The notes under the pieces were generated by a model. It was given only the letters and a program-made list of their open reading frames with translations, was not told where the DNA came from and did not search any database. A program made the translations under genes and the position numbers. Of a DNA stretch of 64,000 nt, positions 38,731-48,468 are shown in pieces. The DNA comes from Phocaeicola faecicola (lineage in GTDB: Bacteria > Bacteroidota > Bacteroidia > Bacteroidales > Bacteroidaceae), in NCBI RefSeq assembly GCF_013618865.1, contig NZ_JABSOE010000011.1:1-64000 (forward strand), read 5' to 3'. Numbering within the stretch: position 1 is the first letter of the stretch; each line of letters opens with the position of its first letter.

Positions 38731-39834
38731 TCAGCGGAGGCGGATCTCGCCGCTGCCGATGCAGAGACGGGCGTCGGCGTCGTAGATGACACCGAACTGT
38801 CCGGGGGCGATGCCCTGGATGCGTTCGTCGCTGCGGATGAGGTAGCCTTTTCCTTGAGGGTCGGGGGTGATGAAGCCGCGCTGGAAGGTGTCGGTGTGGC
38901 GGATCTTGAACCGGACTTCGTGGGAAAGGTGGTCTGCCTGACCGTCGGACGGTGTGTGGCCGACCGGCTGCCAGGGGTTGTCGGTAATGAAATGGAAGTC
39001 TTCCAGGCGGAACTGGTGGCCGTATTGTTTTTCGGTATCGTATCCGTGGGAGACGTAGATGATGTTTTCTTCAATGTTTTTGTCGACTACAAACCAGGGA
39101 CCGCCGCTGAGGCCCAGTCCTTTGCGCTGGCCGATGGTGTGAAACCAGAAGCCGCGGTGGGTGCCGAGTTTCCGCCCGGTCTCCAGTTCGATGATGGCTC
39201 CGGGACGTTCTCCGAGGAAGCGGCGGATGAAATCGTTGTAGTTGATTTTTCCGAGGAAACAGATGCCCTGGCTGTCTTTGCGGCGGGCACTGGGCAGGCG
39301 GGCGTCGAGGGCTATCTGACGGACTTCTTCCTTGAGGTAGTTGCCCAGGGGAAAGAGCAGGCGGGAAACCTGCAGGTAGTTGATCTGGGCGAGGAAGTCG
39401 GTCTGGTCCTTGACGGGGTCTTTGGCGGTAGAGAGCCAGGTGCGGCCGTCGATCTCGGTGGTTGAGGCATAGTGGCCGGTGGCAATCTTGTCGTAGGCGT
39501 GACCGGCTTTTTCATCGAAGCAGCCGAACTTGATGAGTTTGTTGCACATCACGTCGGGGTTGGGGGTGAGGCCGCGGCGTACCTTATCGAGGGTATAGCT
39601 GACCACGCGCTCCCAGTATTCCTGGTGGAGGTCGATGATCTCCAGTTTCAGTCCGTATTTCCGGGCGGTGGCAGTGGCCAGTTCGATGTCTTCTTCGGCG
39701 GTGCAGCTCAGTCCGTCGTCGGTGTCCATGCCGATGCGGATATAAAACAAATCGGGACGATGGCCCTGTTCGCGCAGCAGGTGTACGGCTACGGCACTGT
39801 CCACTCCTCCCGATATCAGTGTTGCTATGTTCAT
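38731..39834 (-). CDS. mnmA: tRNA-specific 2-thiouridylase MnmA
   Basis: A 367-residue enzyme that thiolates U34 of tRNA-Lys, -Glu and -Gln. The PP-loop is SGGVDSAVA (8-16). Catalytic cysteines are Cys97 in [14 protein letters not shown] and Cys192 in [17 protein letters not shown] and the C-terminal [20 protein letters not shown] and [14 protein letters not shown] segments are usual for MnmA. Bacteroidales often carry more than one MnmA-like gene; this copy retains the catalytic residues. It lies 69 bases upstream of the 3' end of the YgiQ gene, on the same strand, so it could be expressed from that message or its own. Confidence 0.93.
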   Translation of the reverse strand: MNIATLISGGVDSAVAVHLLREQGHRPDLFYIRIGMDTDDGLSCTAEEDIELATATARKYGLKLEIIDLHQEYWERVVSYTLDKVRRGLTPNPDVMCNKLIKFGCFDEKAGHAYDKIATGHYASTTEIDGRTWLSTAKDPVKDQTDFLAQINYLQVSRLLFPLGNYLKEEVRQIALDARLPSARRKDSQGICFLGKINYNDFIRRFLGERPGAIIELETGRKLGTHRGFWFHTIGQRKGLGLSGGPWFVVDKNIEENIIYVSHGYDTEKQYGHQFRLEDFHFITDNPWQPVGHTPSDGQADHLSHEVRFKIRHTDTFQRGFITPDPQGKGYLIRSDERIQGIAPGQFGVIYDADARLCIGSGEIRLR

Positions 39835-39903
39835 TTGTCTAAAATAAAGGGTTATGATTTAATTTCTCTTTATTCATTAAACAAATGAAACTTGTTTTTT
39901 GTT

Positions 39904-41976
39904 TTAGTGACGGGTTTTGTTGCGGCCTTTCGGTGTACTGCCAGGGGCCCGGTTTTCTTTTTTCCCCGGTCTGCCGGTGCCGTATCCGCTGTCTCCGTAT
40001 CCATTGCCCGCGTATCCGTTGTTCCGGCTTCTGTATCCGGCATTGCCGTTGCTACGGTGGTCGGCCGGGCGGTTCCCTTCGGTACGGTTTCCGTCGGTGC
40101 GGCCCTTGTTGCTGCCATATCCGTATCCGCCGTATCCGTTTCCGCTGTTTCCGTATCCTGCGGTGCTGCCGTACAACTGGTCGATGAGGTCGTTGCGTTT
40201 GAGGCGTCTCAGCTCATTGATGATGTTGCGGCGTTCTTCGGGTTTGTACCAGAAGAAGAACATGCGCTGTGCCAGTTTCTCCTTGGGAGTCTTGGCCGAG
40301 AATACGGGTTCCAGGGTGTAGGGATGGAAACCGGTATACCAGGCTTCGGTGGCCACGGTCATGGGAGTCGGAGTGAAGTCCTGTACCTGCTCCAGGTGGA
40401 AGTCGAGCTTCTTGGTGATGACTGCCAGTTCTGCCATATCTTCTTCGGAACAGCCCGGATGGCTGCTGATGAAGTACGGGATAATCTGCTGGCGGAGGTT
40501 CTGCTCCTGGTTGATGCGGTCGAAAATCGCCTTGAAGCGGTAGAACTGCTCGAACGGCGGCTTGCGCATCAGATACAGTACCCGGTCGCTGGTGTGCTCG
40601 GGGGCCACTTTCAGTCGACCGCTGACGTGCTTCGTAATCAGTTCACGGGTGTATTCGGCCGTACTGCGGTTGACTTCAGGGTCTTTGCTCTCGTGGAGCA
40701 GGAGGTCGTAGCGCACCCCGCTTCCGATGAAGCTCTTCTTGATTTTCGGAAGTGCATCGACGGCGTGGTAGATGTCGAGCAGCGGACGATGGTCGGTATT
40801 CAGGTTGGGGCAGACCTTGGGGTGGATGCACGAAGGGCGCTTGCAACGGCGGCAGAGCTGCTCGTCGCGGCCGTGCATGGCATACATGTTGGCTGAAGGA
40901 CCTCCCAGGTCGCTCAGGTAACCTTTGAAATCGGGCATCTCGCAGATGGCTTTTACCTCTTTCAGGATGCTTTCCTTGCTGCGGCTTACGATGAATTTTC
41001 CCTGGTGGGCGGAGATGGTGCAGAAGGCACAGCCCCCGAAACAGCCGCGGTGGAGGTTGACCGAGAATTTGATCATATCAAAAGCCGGAATGCGTTTGCC
41101 TTTGTATTTGGGATGAGGCAGACGGGTGTAGGGCAGGTCGAAGGACATGTCCAGCTCGCCCTGGGTCATGGGCGGGTAAGGCGGATTGACTACGACTACC
41201 TGCTTTCCGGTTTCCTGCCAGATGCGGGAAGCTTCGTACTTGTTCGATTCTTCTTCGATGTGCCGGAAATTCTGCGCCTGCTTCTTCTTGTCGGCCAGGC
41301 ATTCCTCGTGAGAGAACAGACGAAGGTCGTTTTCGGCCTCCTTGAATTCACTGCGGGGTACCAGATAGGCTGTCTGCAGCAGGTCGGAAGGGATTTTTCC
41401 GTCGGCTTTCATCCGTCGGCAGAGGTCGGTCAGGGGCTTTTCGCCCATGCCGTAAATCAGCAGGTCGGCACCCGATTCGGCCAGAATGGAAGGACGTACC
41501 TTGTCTTCCCAATAGTCGTAATGGGTGAGACGCCGCAAGGAAGCCTCGATTCCCCCGATGACCACGGGTACGTCGGGGTACAGGCTTTTGAGAATCTGAG
41601 TATAAACGATGGTGGGATATTCGGGGCGCATGTCGTGCCGTCCGTCGGGCGTATAGGCATCTTCGCTCCGGAGCCGCTTGTTGGCCGTATATTTGTTGAC
41701 CATGCTGTCCATGCATCCGGCAGAGACGCCGAAGAACAGACGGGGACGGCCGAGTTTCTTGAAATCACGCAAATCGTCTCGCCAGTTGGGCTGGGGGATA
41801 ATGGCTACTTTCAGTCCCTGTGCTTCGAGCATGCGGCCGATAACGGCAGCTCCGAAGGAAGGGTGGTCAACGTATGCATCGCCACTGAAAAGAATGACAT
41901 CCAATTCTTCCCAGCCTCTGAGTTCCACTTCTTTTTTGGTGGTGGGTAACCAGTCGGTCAGTTTATACTCTTTCAA
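39904..41976 (-). CDS. YgiQ-family radical SAM protein with low-complexity tail
   Basis: A 690-residue radical SAM protein of the UPF0313/YgiQ family. The iron-sulfur motif is CFGGCAFC (Cys312, 316, 319). A further Cys group lies in CRRCKRPSCIHPKVC (about 377-391). The N-terminus TTKKEVELRGWEELDVILFSGDAYVDHPSFGAAVIGRML is characteristic of YgiQ. From about residue 605 the protein becomes a Gly/Tyr/Asn/Arg-rich tail. The start is a TTG at 41976, as no ATG lies ahead of the conserved N-terminus. The substrate is unknown. It is transcribed ahead of mnmA. Confidence 0.9.
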   Translation of the reverse strand: MKEYKLTDWLPTTKKEVELRGWEELDVILFSGDAYVDHPSFGAAVIGRMLEAQGLKVAIIPQPNWRDDLRDFKKLGRPRLFFGVSAGCMDSMVNKYTANKRLRSEDAYTPDGRHDMRPEYPTIVYTQILKSLYPDVPVVIGGIEASLRRLTHYDYWEDKVRPSILAESGADLLIYGMGEKPLTDLCRRMKADGKIPSDLLQTAYLVPRSEFKEAENDLRLFSHEECLADKKKQAQNFRHIEEESNKYEASRIWQETGKQVVVVNPPYPPMTQGELDMSFDLPYTRLPHPKYKGKRIPAFDMIKFSVNLHRGCFGGCAFCTISAHQGKFIVSRSKESILKEVKAICEMPDFKGYLSDLGGPSANMYAMHGRDEQLCRRCKRPSCIHPKVCPNLNTDHRPLLDIYHAVDALPKIKKSFIGSGVRYDLLLHESKDPEVNRSTAEYTRELITKHVSGRLKVAPEHTSDRVLYLMRKPPFEQFYRFKAIFDRINQEQNLRQQIIPYFISSHPGCSEEDMAELAVITKKLDFHLEQVQDFTPTPMTVATEAWYTGFHPYTLEPVFSAKTPKEKLAQRMFFFWYKPEERRNIINELRRLKRNDLIDQLYGSTAGYGNSGNGYGGYGYGSNKGRTDGNRTEGNRPADHRSNGNAGYRSRNNGYAGNGYGDSGYGTGRPGKKENRAPGSTPKGRNKTRH

Positions 41977-42094
41977 AATAAATGGTTTTTGCTTATTCTA
42001 ATCTATAATCTGAATATGATTCGGGAATTGATATCCGTATCTGTATGTGTTTACACTGGATGATTTACTATCTCTTGCCGAGGGATTTGTCTGC

Positions 42095-42436
42095 TTATCC
42101 TTCGGTAGTGGCTGTCTGGTCCTGGTCGTCGTTCTCTTCCTGTCTGTTCTTTTCCCAGTCGATGTAGAGCAGCACGAGCTGATGCAGGCCGAAAGCCTTC
42201 ATGTTATTGTGGTAGATGACGTCCAGGCAGAGGTCGAGCAGGTCCTTGGTATCGCCTTCGAGTGAAGAGAGCAGGGAGCGTACGTTCAGTTTCAGTTTGT
42301 CGAGCACGCTTTCGTCAATGATACCGTTGCTGTCGATAAGATGCTGGAAGAGTGAATATTTTTCGATGGTCTGCAAATGTGCATCCGAAATTTCCATGCT
42401 GCGTGTGCCTGAGGCGTTAGTCTGTATAGTGTACAT
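42095..42436 (-). CDS. Hypothetical protein
   Basis: I do not recognise this 113-residue protein. It is acidic and predicted mainly helical (EISDAHLQTIEKYSLFQHLID..., ESVLDKLKLNVRSLLSSLEG, TKDLLDLCLDVIYHNNMKAFGLHQLVLLYIDW) with a disordered acidic end (NRQEENDDQDQTATTEG). There is no signal peptide or membrane segment. It has its own -7 element and lies between the YgiQ gene and a large secreted protein gene. A regulatory or scaffold role would be guesswork. Confidence 0.65.
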   Translation of the reverse strand: MYTIQTNASGTRSMEISDAHLQTIEKYSLFQHLIDSNGIIDESVLDKLKLNVRSLLSSLEGDTKDLLDLCLDVIYHNNMKAFGLHQLVLLYIDWEKNRQEENDDQDQTATTEG

Positions 42437-42464
42437 AGCTTTTTGTTTTTAGAGTTTATAGGAA

Positions 42465-42472
42465 CAAAGTTA
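42465..42472 (-). promoter_or_regulatory. -7 element of the hypothetical protein gene
   Basis: TAACTTTG on the minus strand, about 30 bases before the ATG. No consensus -33 element is in place. Confidence 0.5.
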
Positions 42473-42543
42473 AGTTTTTTTCTGATATAGCCACGGAAAT
42501 CGGACAACTTTTCGGGTAAAAATTCCGGACCGGTCATAAAGTA

Positions 42544-42577
42544 GCCCCGAAAAGTGAGAACTGACACTTTTCGGGGC
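42544..42577. terminator. Hairpin after the golvesin-domain protein gene
   Basis: A perfect 13-bp stem (GCCCCGAAAAGTG and CACTTTTCGGGGC) with an 8-base loop, 25 bases past the stop codon of the upstream minus-strand gene. It has only a short T-stretch, so termination efficiency is uncertain. Confidence 0.65.
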
Positions 42578-42602
42578 GATTCTTCCCGGATATCCGGGGT
42601 TG

Positions 42603-45479
42603 TTATTTCTCCGGATATCCGAAAAACTGCAGGGCTGCCCGCAGGAGATGGGTGCGGTAGTCTGCCTCGGTGATGGCTTCCAGGGGCACTCCCAGGACGA
42701 AGGTGCGGTAATCCTTGCCCTGATAAGCGGTGCCGGCTCCGTATCCGCCTTCGGTAGAGACAAAGGAGGCATAAGCACCTTCGGAGGGCAGGATGCAGTC
42801 GGGGGCCGGTATGGCATATACCTGTTCGTTGGGCGTACGGGGCACGCGGAAGCGGATGCCGGCTCCGCTGACCTCGCCGGAAAACAAGTGTTTCAGGCTG
42901 CCTCCGTAGGTGTACTTCAGGGTCTGCGACATGAAAGACGGACTTCCGAGGTTACCCAGGTAGGCCCCGCTGAGCAGCAGGTTTCCGCCCTGACGGCAAT
43001 ACTGGGTGAGGACTTCCTGTACCCGGCTGCTGAGAGGGGCTTTCTCGGCTCCGTAGATGAAGTCGACAATGGGATATTCCTCGGGTGAGACGGAACCGCT
43101 TTCGAGGGTCTCACTGCTGCAGGAGACAAAGGAATAGCCTCCGGCATGCTGGATGGCCTTGCCGTGGACGAACGGGTAGTCGAAGGTGTTGCCCGCCATG
43201 AGGGTACCCTCGAGTTCACTGCCGCTGTATCCCAAGCCTCCTTTGGTCTCGATGCCTGCCTTGGAGCGGTCGAAGTCCTGCTGGTATCCGCAGTATTCCG
43301 GGGTACGGAGATAGGGTACTCCGGGGTCGGTCTGCAGGTCGAATCCCTGTTGGGTGGCCGTAGAGAAGGAGGCGGGTCCGCTGACACGGTGGAAACCGTT
43401 GACGATGAGGATGGTGCCCCGGCTCTTCTTGGCGCGGTAGGCCGACAGGATTTCCGACGGGAAGCTCTCGCCGCCGCGGTTCACTGCCGTTACCTTGAAA
43501 CTGTAGACCAGTCCCGGTTCGGCCTTGACCGTGAGTTCGGGATTCCGGGTATAGGTGCCGTTGTCGAATCCGCCGTAGCCGATTCGGGTGTAGACAACGT
43601 ATCCCTGTGGCTCTGCCGTGGGTTCCAGCGGGTCGGATACCGGATTCCATGTCAGCCGGAAGGTGTTTTTCTTTTCTCCTTCGCGGATGGCGAAATGGTC
43701 GACCGGCAGCGGCTGGACGGTGTATTCCTTACGGTGCATCTCGGCGGTGAACCGCAGCAGGGATTTGTATACGGAGCGGGCTACGACGAACTTGAACGCT
43801 GGGTCGTGGCCGAGTTGCATGTCCGAGAAGTTCTGATGCGAGAGGGTTTCCAGGATCATCGACGGGACGGAAGGCAGGCGGGTTTCGCTGTAGTTGCGGT
43901 TCCACATGCCGCGGCGGGCCCATTCGACTCCCATCCGGGAAGAAATGTCGCGCTGAAGACCGGTCAGCACCAGGTCGTTCAGGTCGCGCGAAGCATAACG
44001 GGAAATGCCGCTGTTCAGTTTTCCGTCGTTGAATCCGGTGGTATAGATGCCCAGGGAGCCAACCAGTGCGTCGTCTTTCTTGAAGCCGGCATCGCTGTGC
44101 ATTCCCAGGGTCAGTTCGAGGGGTACTCCCAGTCCTTTTTCTCCGGGGTTATACACGGAACCTCCGTTCAGGTAATTGACCATGAGTGAACGGGCGTTGA
44201 TGTCGTCGTTGTAGTCGTTCTCTCCCTGACTCTTGCTGTAGACGGAATAAGGCATTCCCGCCCATTGGCCCCAGTAGCGGGCACCTTCCAGGTAGCGGGG
44301 CATTCCGCTGGTCTGTCCTCCGCGAAGGATGTTTCCCATACCCCCGCCAAAACGGACGGCATCGGCACAGACTACTCCGTCTTGCTTGCTCTCGTTGCTG
44401 AGTACTACCATACCGTAATCGTTGTGTCCGCGGTCGAACTCGAAAGTACCCAGATAGACCCAGGTGCCGCCCCCGATCTGCTGGTTGACCTTGAATTCCG
44501 TGACACCTCCTTTATGGAACACCAGGTATTTGGCATCGGATACGCTCTCCGGAAGGGTCTGGTAGCTGACGTATACGGCATAGCGTCCGGTCTCCGGAAT
44601 GTTGGGAATCCATTCGGCAAAGGCTTTCTCCGGTTTCGGCTGCGTGCGGATGAAGCGGGCGGTTCCGTCGGTAAAAGGATTGTGGTTCTCGGGATAGGTC
44701 TGGTATTTCTGGGCGAATCCCGGGAGCTGGCTTTCCTGCCAGCGGTATTTCCGTTTGTAGTTGATTTCCAGGTAGCTGCTTCCGCGGGTGCTGGTATTGT
44801 TGTCCACGATTACCTCGTTGCGCTGCCAGTCGCGCTCACGCGGGGTGAAGACGACGGCTCCGGCATTTTCGAGCATCGGTATCAGGTAAGGGACGACAAT
44901 CGACTGGGTGAAGAGGTCTTCGGTCGTAGCGAAAAGACGGGGACGCTGCCATACCCATTCTCCCTTGCTCTGCTTGTAGAAGCGTCCGTGGCTTTGCCAG
45001 ACGGCAAGGTGACGGTTCTGAAGACCGCGGCTGATGGTGTAGGGGCGGGAGATGTTCTCGACCCAGGGAGCCACCGGCCGGTCGGCCTGTGTGTACAAGC
45101 GGCTCTTGTCTTTCTTGGTCTTGCTGCGGAAGGCGTTCGGAATCAGGTTCTCAATGGGCTGCCCGTCGGCATATACCGTCAGTCTGTAGTAGTTGACCGG
45201 TCCCGGGAGGACCTGCTTGATGGAGCGGTAGATGGCCTGGACATTCTCTTCCGTAAACGGCTGGTATCCGAAAGTGGGGTTGGCATAAATGCTGACGGCT
45301 TTTTCCTCGTGATTGATCTCCACGTTGTCCAGACGGCAGGTGCCGATATGGGCATAGGAGGTCTGATAATTGGAGAAGAAGTCGCTGAGTCGCTGCTGGA
45401 CATTGTTCTCCAGGCTCTGTGCCTGAAGACTCATGGCGGCTGCCATGAATAAGATATGAAAAAGATTTCTTCGGTTCAT
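42603..45479 (-). CDS. Secreted amidase-like protein with inserted golvesin/Xly domain
   Basis: A 958-residue secreted protein. The signal peptide is MNRRNLFHILFMAAAMSLQAQ (1-21). Three pieces resemble an N-acetylmuramoyl-L-alanine amidase (Amidase_3) core: LAVWQSHGRFY (first His, about 158), ELTLGMHSDAGF (second His, about 457) and MILETLSHQNFSDMQLGHDPAF (Glu, about 540). A golvesin/Xly-type beta domain lies between (about 270-385, RFIRTQPKPEKAFAEWIPNIPETGRYAVYVSY). A fibronectin-III-like domain follows (about 600-690), then a Rossmann-like C-terminal part. Homologues are often labelled xanthan lyase. The start is set at the signal-peptide Met; an upstream in-frame Met at 45548 lies too close to the promoter. 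Confidence 0.8.
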   Translation of the reverse strand: MNRRNLFHILFMAAAMSLQAQSLENNVQQRLSDFFSNYQTSYAHIGTCRLDNVEINHEEKAVSIYANPTFGYQPFTEENVQAIYRSIKQVLPGPVNYYRLTVYADGQPIENLIPNAFRSKTKKDKSRLYTQADRPVAPWVENISRPYTISRGLQNRHLAVWQSHGRFYKQSKGEWVWQRPRLFATTEDLFTQSIVVPYLIPMLENAGAVVFTPRERDWQRNEVIVDNNTSTRGSSYLEINYKRKYRWQESQLPGFAQKYQTYPENHNPFTDGTARFIRTQPKPEKAFAEWIPNIPETGRYAVYVSYQTLPESVSDAKYLVFHKGGVTEFKVNQQIGGGTWVYLGTFEFDRGHNDYGMVVLSNESKQDGVVCADAVRFGGGMGNILRGGQTSGMPRYLEGARYWGQWAGMPYSVYSKSQGENDYNDDINARSLMVNYLNGGSVYNPGEKGLGVPLELTLGMHSDAGFKKDDALVGSLGIYTTGFNDGKLNSGISRYASRDLNDLVLTGLQRDISSRMGVEWARRGMWNRNYSETRLPSVPSMILETLSHQNFSDMQLGHDPAFKFVVARSVYKSLLRFTAEMHRKEYTVQPLPVDHFAIREGEKKNTFRLTWNPVSDPLEPTAEPQGYVVYTRIGYGGFDNGTYTRNPELTVKAEPGLVYSFKVTAVNRGGESFPSEILSAYRAKKSRGTILIVNGFHRVSGPASFSTATQQGFDLQTDPGVPYLRTPEYCGYQQDFDRSKAGIETKGGLGYSGSELEGTLMAGNTFDYPFVHGKAIQHAGGYSFVSCSSETLESGSVSPEEYPIVDFIYGAEKAPLSSRVQEVLTQYCRQGGNLLLSGAYLGNLGSPSFMSQTLKYTYGGSLKHLFSGEVSGAGIRFRVPRTPNEQVYAIPAPDCILPSEGAYASFVSTEGGYGAGTAYQGKDYRTFVLGVPLEAITEADYRTHLLRAALQFFGYPEK

Positions 45480-45558
45480 GGAACAGTTTAATCTATTTTG
45501 ATGTAAAACGGATGCGGCCGGTATCTTTCTCTTTGGTTGATACCGCATGCACCGACTG

Positions 45559-45566
45559 CAAAAGTA
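45559..45566 (-). promoter_or_regulatory. -7 element of the amidase/golvesin-domain gene
   Basis: TACTTTTG on the minus strand. It gives a leader of about 75 bases to the chosen ATG at 45479. Confidence 0.5.
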
Positions 45567-45643
45567 GTGATTTATTTGTGATAACGGTGTGAAGAGAAAA
45601 TAAAAAAGAAAGGACAGAGGGGGCTTTTAAGAAGGATTGTTTG

Positions 45644-45673
45644 TTTGGTTTTTAAGATAATTTCCTACCTTTG
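45644..45673 (+). promoter_or_regulatory. Promoter of the DUF4838 gene
   Basis: TTTG (45644-45647), an 18-base spacer and TACCTTTG (45666-45673), followed by a leader of about 57 bases to the ATG at 45734. Confidence 0.6.
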
Positions 45674-45733
45674 TCTTACTTTTATGTAACTCCTTTGACA
45701 GAACTATTAACTAATAGGTATAAATGTAATATT

Positions 45734-47937
45734 ATGATGAAACTTAGACATCTTTCTAAAACGGCCCTGTGTGTGTTGGGGGCTTCAGCTTGTCTGAATG
45801 TAAGCGCACAGGTGCAACTAGTGAAAAACGGAAAATCGAAGGCAGCCATTGTACTCGAAGACGATACGCGGGTAAACCGTACGGCTGCCAATATCCTGCA
45901 GTTGTTTATTCAGCGGATCTCCGATTCTCAGTTGCCGGTAGTTTCCGGCAAGGAAGCCCGCAAAGGGATATCCTGATCGGAGGACAGGCTCCTGCCGGAG
46001 TGACTGAAGACGGATACAGTCTGTCGACCGCCGGGGGCATCCTGAAGATTTCAGGAAATGCCAATGGAGTGGTATACGGTGCGGTATCTTTGCTGGAGGA
46101 TTATCTGGGAGTAGATTACTGGGGAGAAAATGAATATTCGCTGAAGCAGACGGACAACATTTCGCTTCCGCTGATTGAGAAGATTGACAATCCGGCTTTC
46201 CGTTATCGTCAGACGCAGTGCTATGCCATGCGTTCGGATACAATCTATAAGTGGTGGAACCGCCTGGAAAAACCGAATGAGGCTTTTGCGGCCGGCTACT
46301 GGGTACATACGTTCGACAAACTGCTTCCTTCGGCCGTATACGGGGAGAAGCATCCGGAATATTATTCATTCTTCAACGGAAAACGCCATCCGGGCAAGGC
46401 CAGCCAGTGGTGTCTGAGCAATCCGGAGGTGTTTGAGATTGTGGCACAGCGCATCGACTCCATCTTCAAGGCTAATCCAGAGCAGAAACTGATTTGTGTG
46501 AGCCAGAACGACGGTAACTACACTAACTGTACGTGTCCGGAGTGTAAGAAGATTGACGATGAGGAAGGTGCTCTTTCGGGCAGTGTGATTCATTTTGTCA
46601 ATAAACTGGCGGCCCGTTTCCCGGACAAGGAATTTGCGACCCTGGCTTATCTGTATACGATGAATCCGCCGAAGCACGTGAAGCCGTTGCCGAACGTGGT
46701 AATCATGTTGTGTGATATCGACTGCGAACGGGAGGTTTCTCTGAAGGAGAACGCCAGCGGCCAGTATTTCATGAAGGCGCTTGAGGGATGGTCGAAGATT
46801 TCGGACAACTTGTTTGTATGGGACTACGGAATCAATTTCGACGGAATGATGTCGCCGTTCCCTAACCTGCATATCCTGCAGGACAATATCCAGACTTTCC
46901 GTGACCATCATGTGAAGATGCATTTCTCACAGATCGGCGGCAGCTACTGCGGTGATTTCGCGGAACTGCGTGCTTATCTGGTCTCTAAACTGATGTGGAA
47001 TCCGGATGCGGATGTGGATGCGCTGATGAAGCACTTCCTGAACGGATATTACGGTAAGGCGGGTACGTATCTTTATCAGTACATCAAGGTGATGGAAGGC
47101 GCGTTGCTGGGCAGCGGACACCGCCTGTGGATTTACGATTCTCCGGTTTCTCACAAGAAGGGTATGCTGAGACCGGAACTGATGCGCAGGTACAACAAAC
47201 TGTTTGATGCGGCTGAAAAAGCGGTGGCCGATGATGAGGTGCTGCTGACACGTGTGAAACGGACACGCATGCCGTTGCTGTATTCGGAACTTGAACTGCT
47301 GCGTACGGACGAGAAGAAGGATTTTGCCTTGGTGGAAAGCAAGTTGAATTATTTCGAGAAGCAGGCTGAATTCTTCGGTAATCCGGTGCTGAACGAACGC
47401 TCCAATTACTCACTCGACTACTGTAAGTTGTACCGTGAACGTTATATGACGAATAATAAGAATAACCTGGCACTGGGGGCTAAGGTGACTTATCTGACAG
47501 AACCGACCGGCAAGTATGCGGAAACCGGACGTACGGCCCTGACCGACGGACTGTATGGCGGTGCAAGCTATGTAGAGAGCTGGGTAGGCTGGGAAGGCAA
47601 GGACGGTGCCTTTGTCGTCGATCTGGGTGAGGTGAAGGACGTGCGCAAGGTGTCTGCCGATTTCCTGCATCAGATTGGTGCGTGGATTCTCTTCCCGCTG
47701 GAAGTATCGTACAGCTATTCTCTGGATGGAGAAAACTATACGTTGTGGGATTCAATCAAGATGCCGGAAGACCGTTCGAACCAGGTATTGTTCCGCGAGG
47801 TTAAGGCCGAATCCATCACTCCGCTGAAAGCCCGTTATATCAAGGTAGAGGTGACCGGTACGAAGGTATGTCCGCACTGGCATTATGGAGTGGGACATCC
47901 GTCATGGTTCTTCGTGGATGAGGTGACTGTGGAATAA
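45734..47937 (+). pseudogene. DUF4838 glycosidase-like secreted protein, frameshifted
   Basis: Two overlapping frames together make one protein of about 734 residues. The first gives the signal peptide (MMKLRHLSKTALCVLGASACLNVSAQ) and an N-terminal alpha-glucuronidase-like domain up to SGKEARKG. One missing base in the GGG run at 45965-45967 then leads to a stop at 45974-45976. The second frame resumes at DILIGGQAPAGVTEDGYSLS, through a TIM-barrel-like DUF4838 domain (QCYAMRSDTIYKWWNRL, CVSQNDGNYTNCTCPECKKIDDEEG, GGSYCGDFAELRAYLVSKLMW) and a C-terminal F5/8-type carbohydrate-binding domain (about 560-734). It is either a real pseudogene or a sequencing slip. Substrate unknown. Confidence 0.85.
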
Positions 47938-47989
47938 GAAACAGATGTTCTCAATCGTCCGTTTGAGGACGGATGAGGCGGTAAAATAG

Positions 47990-48050
47990 AAAAGAGCTGT
48001 TCTTTCGTCGGACCGGAAAAGGTTCCGGAATGCGAAGGAGCAGCTCTTTT
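47990..48050. terminator. Bidirectional terminator after the DUF4838 gene
   Basis: A long stem (AAAAGAGCTGTTC with complement ending GCAGCTCTTTT, two G:T pairs) and a T-run. It serves the plus-strand gene and also the convergent YccF gene. Confidence 0.85.
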
Positions 48051-48086
48051 TATATGGGTAAATAAAGGTCGGAATATGCCGGCCGT

Positions 48087-48455
48087 TCAGACAATCGTCT
48101 TGCCGAAAGGAGTAAGTGCCAGTCCGGCCATCTTAAAATGCTGCATGCCGAAAGGAATACCGATGAGGGTAATGCAGCAGACAGCGCCCAGTAGCAGGTG
48201 AGTGATGGAAATCCAGATGCCTCCGCACAGAATCCAAAGAAGATTCATGAGGGTAGACAGGCATCCGCCGGTGCAGGGACTGCTGACGATTTGTCTGCCG
48301 AAAGGGCTGAGTGCCAGCATGCCCAGTTTGAGTGTCTGCAGGCCGAAAGGGATTCCAACCAGAGTGATTATCAGCAAGAAACTGCCGATAATATATTCGA
48401 GGCAGATGATGAAGCCTCCGAATATGAGCCATAGTAGATTGAGTAAGATGTTCAT
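48087..48455 (-). CDS. YccF-domain membrane protein
   Basis: A 122-residue membrane protein with two YccF repeats. The pattern LLWLIFGGFIICLEYIIGSFLLIITLVGIPFGLQTLKLGMLALSPFGRQIV is echoed in the second half as LLWILCGGIWISITHLLLGAVCCITLIGIPFGMQHFKMAGLALTPFGKTIV. This duplicated form is typical of the family. Its function is unknown. It follows the GH25 gene by 13 bases on the same strand and may be expressed with it. Confidence 0.92.
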   Translation of the reverse strand: MNILLNLLWLIFGGFIICLEYIIGSFLLIITLVGIPFGLQTLKLGMLALSPFGRQIVSSPCTGGCLSTLMNLLWILCGGIWISITHLLLGAVCCITLIGIPFGMQHFKMAGLALTPFGKTIV

Positions 48456-48468
48456 GAAATAAAACCGG

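Noticed and set aside
42586-42620. Repeated GGATATCCG motifs as a mobile-element end
   Set aside because: Two near copies occur within 30 bases, but one is inside the stop region of the amidase-like gene and no transposase or flanking repeat is present.
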